The position numbers and the translations under genes are program-made. Of a stretch of 64,000 nt of DNA, positions 45,510-53,488 are shown piece after piece. A model generated the notes under the pieces. That model searched no databases. It saw only the letters and a list, made by a program, of their open reading frames with translations, and was not told where the DNA came from. Numbering within the stretch: the stretch's first letter is position 1; each line of letters starts with the position of its first letter. The DNA is from Streptomyces tendae (GTDB lineage Bacteria > Actinomycetota > Actinomycetes > Streptomycetales > Streptomycetaceae). The stretch lies in assembly GCF_014650435.1 (NCBI RefSeq), contig NZ_BMUY01000011.1, positions 186,001-250,000 of the forward strand, written 5' to 3'.

Positions 45510-45959
45510 CTAATCGTCCGACTTGCCCTGGCCAGGGCCGTTACGCTGCGCTCGCCTCCGGGCCATGACTTCGGCGATCTCCGCCAGTTCCTGGCGGTCC
45601 TCCTCCGTCATCTCCCCTGCGTGCGCCACGATGATCCTCAGCGTGCGGTCGCCGCTCCATACACCCGAGGAGGCCCCGGCGACATCGAGACCGAAGAACT
45701 GCGCGGCCGCCGCCGCCCTGAGTTCGTCGAGCGGAATCCTGTAGCCGGCCTCTAGAGCCTTGAGGAGTTCTTCCTTAGGGGCGTCGACAGGCTTGCCGTT
45801 TTCGACCTTGGACAGCCACCCGAACTTCGCCTGAGCACCGCTGCCGGGGTCGACTGAGCGCAACTCCATCTCCCGCAGGCTCAGGCCGAGGTCAGCCCGG
45901 CGCTGCCGCAGTAGGTCGCTGAACTCGGTTCGCCGCCCTTGCTCCGTCATGGCGTGCAT
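45510..45959 (-). CDS. XRE-family repressor-like regulator
   Basis: A 149-residue protein with an N-terminal HTH of the XRE/Cro type (FSDLLRQRRADLGLSLREMELRS ... FGWLSKVENGKP) and a C-terminal part of about 65 residues ending in an acidic helix and the basic stretch ARRRAQRNGPGQ. The start at 45959 follows GAGAGGG. It is transcribed leftward, away from the early genes, the classic place of a phage immunity repressor. GTCTAC-containing sites in the divergent region at 45983-46214 are its probable operators. Confidence 0.8.
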   Translation of the reverse strand: MHAMTEQGRRTEFSDLLRQRRADLGLSLREMELRSVDPGSGAQAKFGWLSKVENGKPVDAPKEELLKALEAGYRIPLDELRAAAAAQFFGLDVAGASSGVWSGDRTLRIIVAHAGEMTEEDRQELAEIAEVMARRRAQRNGPGQGKSDD

Positions 45960-45982
45960 TGTGCCCTCTCGATTCGCCCCGT

Positions 45983-46214
45983 GACGCCTGTTGTCTACGT
46001 TACGCCTGGAGATCACCGCGAAAATACCAGGTCAGCGGGCACAACCGTTTGCCCCCCGGCACAAAGTGTCTACGCACACACCCCGTGTGCGCTATCCCCC
46101 CAGGGCGTGATGACTCAAAAAAGTCGCCCCCTCAACGCTTGTGCGTTTCCGTAGACACCACGTCTACCGCCGTGTACTGTCGGTCTTGTTCACGGAAACG
46201 CACACAGCGTCTAC
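45983..46214. promoter_or_regulatory. repressor/early-gene switch region with GTCTAC operators
   Basis: GTCTAC or its complement occurs at 45993-45998, 46068-46073, 46151-46156, 46162-46167 and 46209-46214. The pair GTAGACACCACGTCTAC (46151-46167) is a perfect palindrome with a five-base spacer. TGTGCGTTTCCGT (46140-46152) is repeated inverted at 46192-46204 around it. The region separates the leftward repressor gene from the rightward early genes. Confidence 0.8.
46152..46180 (+). promoter_or_regulatory. early rightward promoter of the element
   Basis: TAGACA (46152-46157), 17-base spacer, TACTGT (46175-46180): five of six -35 matches and a good -10. The -35 box is part of the palindromic operator, so a bound repressor would exclude RNA polymerase. 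Confidence 0.75.
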
Positions 46215-46227
46215 GGAGGTGATACAC

Positions 46228-46521
46228 ATGCGCCCTCAGCAGAACCCCATGGTCCTCGTGAGCGCTGACCTGCTGGTCCGCCTCATGGAGCGCACCGGCG
46301 ACGGCCGCTCCGTCAGCGTCCGCGAGCTGGCCCGGGTGGCCGGCTGCCACCCCAGCAAGATCGGACACCTGCGGACCGGCGAGCGCGAGACCGCCGAGCA
46401 GGACGAAGCAGCGGCAATTGCCAAACGGCTTGGAGTAGACCTCCTCGTCCTGTGGCAGCCCACCGGCCGCACCGTGCAGGCGCCGGCCGAGCCGAAGCTC
46501 CTCGCGGCAGTGGCCGGATGA
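46228..46521 (+). CDS. small HTH protein, first early gene (Cro/excisionase-like)
   Basis: A 97-residue protein with a helix-turn-helix (SVRELARVAGCHPSKIGHLRTGERETAEQDEAAAIAKRLG) resembling XRE/Cro or MerR-like phage regulators. The start is fixed by an almost ideal Shine-Dalgarno, GGAGGTGAT, six bases before ATG. As the first rightward gene opposite the repressor it is well placed to be the Cro counterpart. Confidence 0.8.
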   Translation: MRPQQNPMVLVSADLLVRLMERTGDGRSVSVRELARVAGCHPSKIGHLRTGERETAEQDEAAAIAKRLGVDLLVLWQPTGRTVQAPAEPKLLAAVAG

Positions 46522-46706
46522 GCGCCGCACGGTTCTCCATCGCGGAGGCCGAGGAGCGTCTCGGTCCGGCTGCGGCGGCGGAAGCGAAGCGGAGCGCCGC
46601 TGAGGCGCCGCGGTTCCGCCCGGAGCAGATCGAGCATCTGCGGGCGCTGTTCGCCTCGGCCGTCGTGCTGGGGCAGACCACGCCGCCGGCGGCGAAGGCC
46701 GCCTGA
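46518..46706 (+). CDS. small phage protein
   Basis: A 62-residue Ala/Glu-rich, largely helical protein (FSIAEAEERLGPAAAAEAKRS) that starts with ATG inside the stop of the preceding gene. No family recognised. The frame is supported by the ATGA overlap. Confidence 0.6.
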   Translation: MSAARFSIAEAEERLGPAAAAEAKRSAAEAPRFRPEQIEHLRALFASAVVLGQTTPPAAKAA

Positions 46707-46798
46707 CCCACCTAACGCCGAAGGGCCGCTCCGACTGTGCCGGCCTGAGCAGCCCTACGACTCGGCGACCCCATCACCAGAACGAAAGAGAGGTCCCC

Positions 46799-47182
46799 GT
46801 GACCACATCATTCCAGACCCCACAGGTGCAGCACCTTTCGGTGCTCGACCAGTGGGCCGCTCGCGAGCGGAACGAGAGCAACTACGACACCACCGTTGCC
46901 TACCGCGGTCTTCCGGCCTCCGGGCACATCGCGGTGCGGGCGACGGCGGACGCGGTGCTGGTGACCGCGACGGACATCGACGTGCTGGCCGAGTGGCTGT
47001 TCGTGCAGGGCGGCACCGTGTCGAAGGTGGACCTGCCGTCGGGACAGACGGTGTGGACGCTGCACACGAAGACGTGGACGGACTCCCCGGTGAAGTTCCC
47101 GGAGATCCCGGTGCACGTGACCGTGGTCCTGCCGTCGACCGAGTCCGTCATCCACGAGATCGCTGCGGCGGTGGCGGCATGA
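46799..47182 (+). CDS. phage protein, function unknown
   Basis: A 127-residue protein starting with GTG after GAAAGAGAGG. It appears to be an alternating beta/alpha domain with a hydrophobic core (AVRATADAVLVTATDIDVLAEWLFVQG; VHVTVVLPSTESVIHEIAAAV). No motif points to an enzyme. A four-base overlap links it to the next gene. Confidence 0.65.
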   Translation: MTTSFQTPQVQHLSVLDQWAARERNESNYDTTVAYRGLPASGHIAVRATADAVLVTATDIDVLAEWLFVQGGTVSKVDLPSGQTVWTLHTKTWTDSPVKFPEIPVHVTVVLPSTESVIHEIAAAVAA

Positions 47183-48360
47183 GCGCCCCTTCGACGATCG
47201 CGGCCGCCCTCGCCTCCCTCCTCGACACGGCCCCGTCGTGGCTGCCGCAGGTGGACCACTGGGAGATCGCTGAGGACACGGACACTTGGATCCTCTCCGG
47301 TCAGCTCGCCGGTGACCCGCGCGAGGCCGAGGCGTTCGGGCTGCTGGCTCCGGTGATCGAGCGGGCCCCGTCCGCGCATTCGGATGACGGCCGTCTGGTG
47401 AAGGTGCCGTTCGAGTGGGACGGCGTGCCGGGGCAGGTCTGGTATCTGAGGCCGGTGGAGCGGTACGTCGTGCCGGAGCGGTGCGCTACGTGCCCGACGC
47501 TGTTGGCGGACGCGGGCAACCAGTTCGTGCGGCTGGGTGGGCGTGGGGCTCCGGTGATCTGCGTGCCGTGCCGGGATCGGATGCATGAGGCGTGGGTGCG
47601 TGAGGCTGCGGTTCGTGAGCTGGGTGCGCTGCCGATGCCGGCGGGCCCGGAGCCGCAGGCAGGGCCGCGGTCCTTCAACCTCGTTGGTGAGGTCACGGCC
47701 GACGACTACGACGACGCCGTGTACGCGGCCGAGCAGGCGTACTCCGGTATGCGGGGCCAGGGCTACAAGGGCAGCATCTCGGTCGACACCGGTGCCGGTG
47801 TGTCCGAGGCCGAGTTGGACAGCGCGATGCAGGAGCTGTCGGCGTTCCTGCGGGTGCGGCTGGCGCTGGAGTCGGCGAGGCGTGGCCGTCGTGAGCTGCG
47901 GGCCGAGCTGTACACCGCGCAGGCCCACGGCCGGACGTTCCTGGATCAGCGCAACGCTCACGCGACGGAACTGCTGGCGCTGCGTCCGAAGGTCGCCGAG
48001 CTGGAGGCCGAGCGAAACAAGCTGGTCCGCTGGCACGCCGAGGACGACGCCGCCATGACCCGGCAGCGCAACCTCGTTGCCGAGCTGCGGGCTCGCATCA
48101 CCGAGCTGGAGGCCGCACAGCAGCCCGCCGAGGGCTCCTCGTACCCGTCGGTGCTGCCGTGGGCCCGGCTCATGGACGCCGAGGATCTCGCCGAGTTCCT
48201 GGCCGAGGTGGAGCACGCCATCGCCACCCCTGGAGCCACCCCGGCTGAGGCACTGGCCGCTGTGGAAAAGAGGTGCGGCACCTGGCGAGTCATCGCCGAG
48301 GCGCAGCACGCGCACAACACCGCGCCGGGCCCGGACGCCGAGGCGGGTGAGCCGTCGTGA
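47179..48360 (+). CDS. phage protein with zinc-knuckle and coiled coil
   Basis: A 393-residue protein in three parts. The N-terminal domain (1-100) resembles the preceding protein in style. The middle has a CATC ... CVPC zinc-knuckle (about 101-128). The C-terminal half (about 215-325) is a strong coiled coil (ELRAELYTAQAHGRTFLDQRN; LALRPKVAELEAERNKLVRW). The tail (PSVLPWARLMDAEDLAEFLAEV) resembles a region common in actinophage hypothetical proteins. Function unknown. Confidence 0.7.
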   Translation: MSAPSTIAAALASLLDTAPSWLPQVDHWEIAEDTDTWILSGQLAGDPREAEAFGLLAPVIERAPSAHSDDGRLVKVPFEWDGVPGQVWYLRPVERYVVPERCATCPTLLADAGNQFVRLGGRGAPVICVPCRDRMHEAWVREAAVRELGALPMPAGPEPQAGPRSFNLVGEVTADDYDDAVYAAEQAYSGMRGQGYKGSISVDTGAGVSEAELDSAMQELSAFLRVRLALESARRGRRELRAELYTAQAHGRTFLDQRNAHATELLALRPKVAELEAERNKLVRWHAEDDAAMTRQRNLVAELRARITELEAAQQPAEGSSYPSVLPWARLMDAEDLAEFLAEVEHAIATPGATPAEALAAVEKRCGTWRVIAEAQHAHNTAPGPDAEAGEPS

Positions 48361-48482
48361 ACGTCATCGAGTGGCTCGTCTGGCTGACCGCCGTCGGTCT
48401 CATCTGGGTCGCGTTCTGTGCGAGCGACCTCCCCTCTCTCCTCTCTCACCTGCTCCACCGCCACCACGGAGGCCGGTCGTGA
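48357..48482 (+). CDS. 41-residue membrane protein
   Basis: A GTG-started frame overlapping both neighbours by four bases. It encodes one membrane helix (VIEWLVWLTAVGLIWVAFC) followed by a His-rich end (HLLHRHHGG). Overlaps with real genes on both sides support it. Small single-helix phage proteins often act on the membrane or in superinfection exclusion, but nothing specific is shown here. Confidence 0.6.
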   Translation: MNVIEWLVWLTAVGLIWVAFCASDLPSLLSHLLHRHHGGRS

Positions 48483-48913
48483 AGCTCATCCGCGCCGGGC
48501 GCCTCGCCCGATTCATCGCCACTATCCGCCGCCACAACCTCGGCACCGTCCGCGCCGGAGCCACCAACATCCAGGTGACCCGCATCGCGGGTGGCGCCGC
48601 CCTCAGCCTCACTGACGCCCTGCGCCCCGCTGTCCTGGACCTCGCCGAGATGCACGCCGAAGACCCCGGATCGTTGGCCTCCTTGCTGGAGGAGATCTGG
48701 GACCTGGCCGGTGCGGCTGGCGGCCGGGACTCGCACGCCCGGCATGAGCTGGACGAGCGGGTGTCCGTGTTCCTGGAGGCGGTGGGTGCGCACGAGGTGC
48801 GCGTCTACGACGGTCAGGTGGAGCGGCTGGCGGCGCTGCTGTGGGAGTGCCGTGGGCAGCAGGCTCCGGTGTCGCTTCCGGCTCAGCGCCGCGAAGGCGG
48901 TGCCGCCGCATGA
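48479..48913 (+). CDS. phage protein, function unknown
   Basis: A 144-residue protein with a basic N-terminus (KLIRAGRLARFIATIRRHN) followed by a helical, acidic domain. GTG start at 48479 in overlap with the membrane protein gene. No family recognised. Confidence 0.6.
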   Translation: MKLIRAGRLARFIATIRRHNLGTVRAGATNIQVTRIAGGAALSLTDALRPAVLDLAEMHAEDPGSLASLLEEIWDLAGAAGGRDSHARHELDERVSVFLEAVGAHEVRVYDGQVERLAALLWECRGQQAPVSLPAQRREGGAAA

Positions 48914-49350
48914 GCGCCCACACGGCCCGTCAGGGCATCTTCAACGTCCTCACCGGCCGCGCGGTGTGCCCCGCCTCGCGACCGGACGATGAGGCGGAGG
49001 GACTCCTCAACGCCGACCGCGCCGAGGTGATCAGCGAGCTGGCCGCGAAGCTCGACAGCCGCCTGAGGCTCACCAGGCACAAGACGGTCAGCAAGGACGC
49101 CATCCGCCGCTTCCTCCAGCTGGAGGCCTCAGTCGCCCGCGCCGCCACCCCCGGGGAGAAGAGCAGCCGCCCGACGGCCGACGCCACTCCCGAGGCGTAC
49201 GACGGCGAACTGGCCATGCTCCGGCAGCTGGTCCGCACGCTCCGGGTGGTCGTCCGCCCTGACGACGCCGACATGGGCGAGGTCCGGCGGCTCCTGTGGC
49301 AGCACGCCGACGACGAGACCGCGGCCCGCCAGGAGGCGCGCCGTGGCTGA
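48910..49350 (+). CDS. phage protein, helical
   Basis: A 146-residue mostly helical protein (RAEVISELAAKLDSRLRLTRH; MLRQLVRTLRVVVRPDDADMGEVRRLLWQHADDE). ATG overlaps the preceding stop. No motif allows a functional call. Confidence 0.62.
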   Translation: MSAHTARQGIFNVLTGRAVCPASRPDDEAEGLLNADRAEVISELAAKLDSRLRLTRHKTVSKDAIRRFLQLEASVARAATPGEKSSRPTADATPEAYDGELAMLRQLVRTLRVVVRPDDADMGEVRRLLWQHADDETAARQEARRG

Positions 49351-49591
49351 CCTCACCACCCGCCGCGAGTACCTCTACGCCGCCGTCCAGCAGCACGGCC
49401 GCCCCGTCACCACCGGACTCGCCGAGCAGCTGCTGGCCGACAGCCCCTGGCCCACCGCCCGCCGCAACACCACGCGGAAGACCCTCCGCGGCTTGGCCCG
49501 CGCCGGGCGCCTGGCCGTCAGCCAGGACCCCGAAGGCCGCACCACCTACCGCCTGACCAGCACGACCACCGGAGAGGACGGCCAGCCGTGA
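49343..49591 (+). CDS. small winged-helix-like phage protein
   Basis: An 82-residue protein resembling a winged helix: a helical start (TRREYLYAAVQQHGRPVTTGLAEQLL), a probable recognition helix (RNTTRKTLRGLARAGRLAV) and a beta-wing (QDPEGRTTYRLTS). GTG start, eight-base overlap with the gene before. It may bind DNA as a regulator. Confidence 0.6.
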   Translation: MADLTTRREYLYAAVQQHGRPVTTGLAEQLLADSPWPTARRNTTRKTLRGLARAGRLAVSQDPEGRTTYRLTSTTTGEDGQP

Positions 49592-49797
49592 GCCACCCGA
49601 CCCTCACCCCGACCAGCGACACCACCCGCGTCCTCGGCCAGATCGAACGCGGCGAGATCCGCTGCGGCGCCGACGCCGCCCGCGAGATCGCCGCCCGCGC
49701 ACAGGCCGCCTACGGCGACGACGTCTGGGGCCCGAACCCCGACGACGCCGCGTGGGCCGACGCCCTCGCCTCCCTGAACGGAGACAGCACCGCATGA
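49588..49797 (+). CDS. small phage protein
   Basis: A 69-residue acidic protein (LGQIERGEIRCGADAAREIAARAQAAYGDDVWG), GTG start overlapping the previous stop, and its own stop overlapping the nuclease start. Unknown function. Confidence 0.55.
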   Translation: MSHPTLTPTSDTTRVLGQIERGEIRCGADAAREIAARAQAAYGDDVWGPNPDDAAWADALASLNGDSTA

Positions 49798-50735
49798 GCA
49801 CGAGCACGACGGTCGGGGCTTCGGCCCCGGCCGCCGGCCGCCGCCCGCGGAAGACCGCGAGCGCACCGACCGGCACCGACCGCATCCCCAAGCCCAGCCA
49901 GGGCTGGTACCGCGTCAAGGGCACCGACCTCAAGCTCCGCCGCGTCACCACCATCCTGGAGCAGGGCACCAGCAAGGGCGACGCCCTCACCTTCTGGGCC
50001 GGGAACATCACCGCCGAGACCGCCATGGCGAACCTCCCCTACCTGGTGAGTTCCTCGCTCTACCCGGACCAGCGCACCGAGGCCTACGACTGGCTGCGCC
50101 GCGCCCACACCCGCAAGAAGGACGAGCGCAAGGACGTCGGCTCCGCCGTCCACAAGCTGATCGAAGCGCACGTTCTCGGCAAGCCGATGCCCGCCGAGCT
50201 GCTAACCAACGAGGAGCTGGCCCCGTTCCTCGACCACTTCCTGACCTTCGTCGAGGACTGGAAGGTCACCTTCGAGGCCTCCGAGATGGTCGTCGGCAAC
50301 GAAGCGCAGGGCTACGCCGGCACCCTCGACTACCTCCTGCGGTCCCCGCTCATCGCCGCCGCCCTGGCCGACTACTTCGACACCGAGGTCCCCGCGGACA
50401 CGGTGTTCTGCGGCGACACGAAGACCGGCGGCGAACTCGACGTGAAGGGCGTCTACCCGGAGGCGTCGCTGCAGATGGCCGCCTACCGCAAGGCCAAGGT
50501 CGCCTGGCTGAAGGACGGCACGAAGGTCCCGATGCCCGACACGTTCTGGTCCGGCGTGGTCCTGCACCTGCGGCCGGAGGGCTACCGGCTCATTCCCGCG
50601 GTCGCCGACGACGCCGTGTTCGACGCCTTCCTGACCGTCAAGCGGAACGCCGAGTGGACGTCCGGCCTGTCGAAGACGGTCATCCGTCCCGCCCTCACCC
50701 TGCCCGTCACCACCAGCGAAGAGAGGGCCGCCTGA
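49794..50735 (+). CDS. RecB/Cas4-like PD-(D/E)XK nuclease
   Basis: A 313-residue nuclease of the phage exonuclease type. The superfamily motifs are in order: GSAVHKLIE with H120, AGTLDYLL with D179, CGDTKTGG with D208 and K210, and QMAAY (Q227, Y231). This set (H, D, D-x-K, Q-x3-Y) is characteristic of RecB-family and AddB/Cas4-like exonucleases. It probably processes DNA ends for phage recombination or replication. No separate annealing protein (RecT/Erf) was recognised nearby, though unassigned neighbours could serve. Confidence 0.82.
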   Translation: MSTSTTVGASAPAAGRRPRKTASAPTGTDRIPKPSQGWYRVKGTDLKLRRVTTILEQGTSKGDALTFWAGNITAETAMANLPYLVSSSLYPDQRTEAYDWLRRAHTRKKDERKDVGSAVHKLIEAHVLGKPMPAELLTNEELAPFLDHFLTFVEDWKVTFEASEMVVGNEAQGYAGTLDYLLRSPLIAAALADYFDTEVPADTVFCGDTKTGGELDVKGVYPEASLQMAAYRKAKVAWLKDGTKVPMPDTFWSGVVLHLRPEGYRLIPAVADDAVFDAFLTVKRNAEWTSGLSKTVIRPALTLPVTTSEERAA

Positions 50736-51889
50736 TGCCCATCCTTGATCTTCAGCGCCGCATGCGGCAGCTCGGCGAGATCCGCCTCGGCCACGTCGTC
50801 CCCACCCGCAACGGGAAGACCCGCCCCGCCAAGCTCGACAAGTTCCGCTTCACCAGCCCCTCCCGCGAGATCCTCACCGAGGTCGCCAAGCTGTACGGCG
50901 GAGAGGTCAAGCCCTGGACCCCGGCCAACGGCGGCCCCGCCGAGTTCGAGGTCTACTCGCAGGCCAACCGGCTGCCCGTGCTGATCCCGCCGAAGGACGC
51001 GGTGTCGCAGTGGTACGAGCTGTACGCCGGATCGAAGTGCCAGCGCCGCTGCGACGGCGTCACCGAGCAGAAGTCCGACCGGCCGTGTATGTGCGATCCG
51101 GACGACCGCGAGTGCGCCATGACCACCCGCGTCAACGTCATGCTCCGCGACGTCCCCGCGCTCGGCCAGTGGCTCCTCATCTCCAAGGGCTACTACGCCG
51201 CCGTCACCCTGCCCCCGGCCGCGGAGCTGCTGTCGCAGGCCGGCGGGTACGTCGCCGGGTGGCTCGGGATGGAGGAGAAGACGGCCATCGTCAAGGACCA
51301 GTTGGCCCGCTTCAAGGTCCCGACGCTGGATGTCGAGATCACCCCGGCCGCGTTGATGGCCGGACAGATCACCGGCGGCGAGGTTGCGGCGATGGCGTCC
51401 GGTCCGGAGCGCGTGGCAATCACCTCGGGACGTCCGGACTACGCGGCACTCGCCGCGGTCGCTGCCACGGCCGAGGAGGTCGGCAAGCTCTGGAAGCAGG
51501 CTGTCGACGCCAAGCACATGGACGACGACCTCGCCAAGGTGCTCAAGGCCCGCGGCGAGGATCTGCGCTCCAAGAAGGCCCCGGACGAGGACGCCGGTCC
51601 GCACCCGGACGACACCCAGCGCGTCCTCAACCCGGCCGACTACGGCGACGCCGGTCAGGACCAGATCGACGAGTACGTCCACGACGTGGAGATCGTCGAT
51701 GACGTCCCTAACCCAGCCGCCGCTCAGGAGGTCTGGTTCCAGATCATCGCCGCCGCCGGACCGCGCGGCATGACCACCGAGCAGGTCGAGACCGCGTTCG
51801 CCCGCCAGCACAGCGGCCTCCACCCGTCCTCGGCCACCGTGGCCCAGCTGAACGAGTTCCTCACCGCGTTGAAGGGCGGTGCCCTCTGA
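50735..51889 (+). CDS. recombination directionality factor, phiC31 gp3-like, with C-terminal extension
   Basis: A 384-residue protein. The first 200 residues match the phiC31/phiBT1 gp3 pattern as I remember it: PILDLQRRMRQLGEIRLGH, VPTRNGKTRPAKLDKFRFTS, WYELYAGS, then a cysteine cluster (C102, C106, C118, C120, C127) and LISKGYYAAVTLPPAAELL. Such factors bind the cognate large serine integrase and switch it from attP x attB to attL x attR recombination (excision). Residues about 240-384 are extra: a helical segment, an acidic linker and a winged-helix-like end (GPRGMTTEQVETAFARQHSG). One base overlaps the nuclease stop. No integrase gene is present in the window. Confidence 0.75.
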   Translation: MPILDLQRRMRQLGEIRLGHVVPTRNGKTRPAKLDKFRFTSPSREILTEVAKLYGGEVKPWTPANGGPAEFEVYSQANRLPVLIPPKDAVSQWYELYAGSKCQRRCDGVTEQKSDRPCMCDPDDRECAMTTRVNVMLRDVPALGQWLLISKGYYAAVTLPPAAELLSQAGGYVAGWLGMEEKTAIVKDQLARFKVPTLDVEITPAALMAGQITGGEVAAMASGPERVAITSGRPDYAALAAVAATAEEVGKLWKQAVDAKHMDDDLAKVLKARGEDLRSKKAPDEDAGPHPDDTQRVLNPADYGDAGQDQIDEYVHDVEIVDDVPNPAAAQEVWFQIIAAAGPRGMTTEQVETAFARQHSGLHPSSATVAQLNEFLTALKGGAL

Positions 51890-52620
51890 TGGCCGCATGG
51901 TTCGAGGGACGCCTCGCCGGATTCGACCTGGAGACCACCGGCGTCGACGTCGAGCAGGACCGCATCGTCACCGCCTGCGTCGTCCAGTGCGGCGGCGGCA
52001 ACCCCACGCAGTCCGCCACCTGGCTGGCCGACCCGGGCATCGAGATCCCCGAGGGCGCCGCGAAGGTCCACGGCATCACCACCGAGCGGGCCCGCGCGGA
52101 GGGGCGGCCGGCGGCCGGGGTCGTCGAGCAGCTGATCGCCGCGCTCGCGGAGAGCGTCCTCGCCGGGCTGCCGGTGGTCGCGATGAACGCTTCGTTCGAC
52201 CTGACCATCGTCGACCGGGAGGCCCGCCGCCACGGCGTGCAACCGCTCGTGGACATCGTCGGCGGCGACCTCCGCGTCGTCGACCCGCGCGTCCTCGACA
52301 AGCAGGTCAGCCGCCGCAAGGGCCGCCGCACCCTGTCCGACCTGTGCGACCACTACCAGGTGCCGCTCGGCGAAGCGCACTCGGCGGACGCCGACGCGAT
52401 CGCCGCGTGCCGAGTGGCGTGGCGGCTGGGTACGACGGTGCAGCAGCTCGGCGCGATGAGCCTCGACGACCTGCACCAGGCCCAGATCAAGTGGGCTGAG
52501 GCGCAGGGCCGTTCCCTCGCCGCGTACTTCCGGCGGACGCCCGGCAAGGAGTCGTGGGCGGACGGGGTGCGCACCGAGTGGCCGTTCATCCCGGCGCAGC
52601 GCGGGGGTGAGGCGCCGTGA
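51889..52620 (+). CDS. DnaQ-like DEDDh 3'-5' exonuclease
   Basis: A 243-residue exonuclease with the full DEDDh set: D13 and E15 (FDLETTG), D104 (NASFD) and H164/D169 (HSADAD). It resembles the proofreading subunit of DNA polymerase III and is common in actinophages. A C-terminal tail (QIKWAEAQGRSLAAYFRR) is shared with other phage members. Start ATG overlaps the previous stop by one base. Confidence 0.9.
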   Translation: MAAWFEGRLAGFDLETTGVDVEQDRIVTACVVQCGGGNPTQSATWLADPGIEIPEGAAKVHGITTERARAEGRPAAGVVEQLIAALAESVLAGLPVVAMNASFDLTIVDREARRHGVQPLVDIVGGDLRVVDPRVLDKQVSRRKGRRTLSDLCDHYQVPLGEAHSADADAIAACRVAWRLGTTVQQLGAMSLDDLHQAQIKWAEAQGRSLAAYFRRTPGKESWADGVRTEWPFIPAQRGGEAP

Positions 52621-52895
52621 GCCAGTTCGCCGCCGCCATGACCGGCGCAGGCACCACCGTCGCCGTCGGCCTCACCCTCATCGCCCGGTCCGTCCGGCCC
52701 CACGGCCGCCACCGCAAGCCGGAACCGCCGGTGCTGCTCGGCCCGGCCCTCGACCGGACCGCAGCCCTGTGCCGCACCGAGCGCCGGGTGACCGTCCACG
52801 CCCGCACTCACGTGACGCGGGAGCTGATCTGCATGGACTGCCACAACCCCAGCCCCGACCCGCTCGCCATCGCTGCTGCGGAGGGAGACCAGTGA
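52617..52895 (+). CDS. small phage protein with membrane-like N-terminus and Cys pair
   Basis: A 92-residue protein with a weakly hydrophobic N-terminus (AAAMTGAGTTVAVGLTLIA) and a C-terminal CMDC preceded by a single cysteine 20 residues earlier. GTG start, four-base overlaps on both sides. Unknown function. Confidence 0.55.
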   Translation: MSQFAAAMTGAGTTVAVGLTLIARSVRPHGRHRKPEPPVLLGPALDRTAALCRTERRVTVHARTHVTRELICMDCHNPSPDPLAIAAAEGDQ

Positions 52896-53488
52896 CCACT
52901 CTGTTCGATGTCGAGGCCCAGGCCGCCCCCGCGGCGGCCGGGCCCCGGCCCCGCTACCGAGTCGCCGGACTCGACATCAGCCTCACCGGAACAGGGGTGG
53001 CCACCCTCGGCGGCACAACTCGAGTTCCCACCACCGGCCGCCGCAAGGACACCATCGTCCAGCGCAACGCCCGGATGAAGCACATCACCGACACCGTGCT
53101 CACCGAAGTCGGCCACGTCGATCTCGCCTGCGTCGAAGGTCCCGTCGCCTACACCACGCCAGGCGGAAGCACGTGGGACCGCGGCGGCCTGTGGTGGCGG
53201 ATCGTGTCCGCGCTGCTCGAGCGAGACATCCCTGTCGCCGTCGTCTCGCCCACTGCTCGAGCGAAGTACGCCACGGGAAGCGGAGCCTCGAGGAAGGCCG
53301 CCGTGCTCGAGTCGGCGCAGCGCCGGTACGGAGCGATCCTCGAGTCCGACGACGAAGCCGACGCGCTGATCCTCCGCGCCATGGGCATGGAGTGGCTCGG
53401 CACCCCCCTCGCCGAGGTCCCGGACGGGCACCGTGCGGCACTGGCCGGCGTGCAGTGGCCCGACCGCGAGGCGGTGCAGGCCCGATGA
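52892..53488 (+). CDS. RuvC-like Holliday junction resolvase
   Basis: A 198-residue RNase H-fold nuclease. Acidic active-site residues are D28 (GLDISLTGTG), E82 (CVEGP) and D154/D157 (SDDEADALIL). The arrangement is that of RuvC and phage resolvases, which cut branched DNA before packaging or during recombination. GTG start overlaps the previous gene; the stop overlaps the methyltransferase start. Confidence 0.85.
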   Translation: MTTLFDVEAQAAPAAAGPRPRYRVAGLDISLTGTGVATLGGTTRVPTTGRRKDTIVQRNARMKHITDTVLTEVGHVDLACVEGPVAYTTPGGSTWDRGGLWWRIVSALLERDIPVAVVSPTARAKYATGSGASRKAAVLESAQRRYGAILESDDEADALILRAMGMEWLGTPLAEVPDGHRAALAGVQWPDREAVQAR

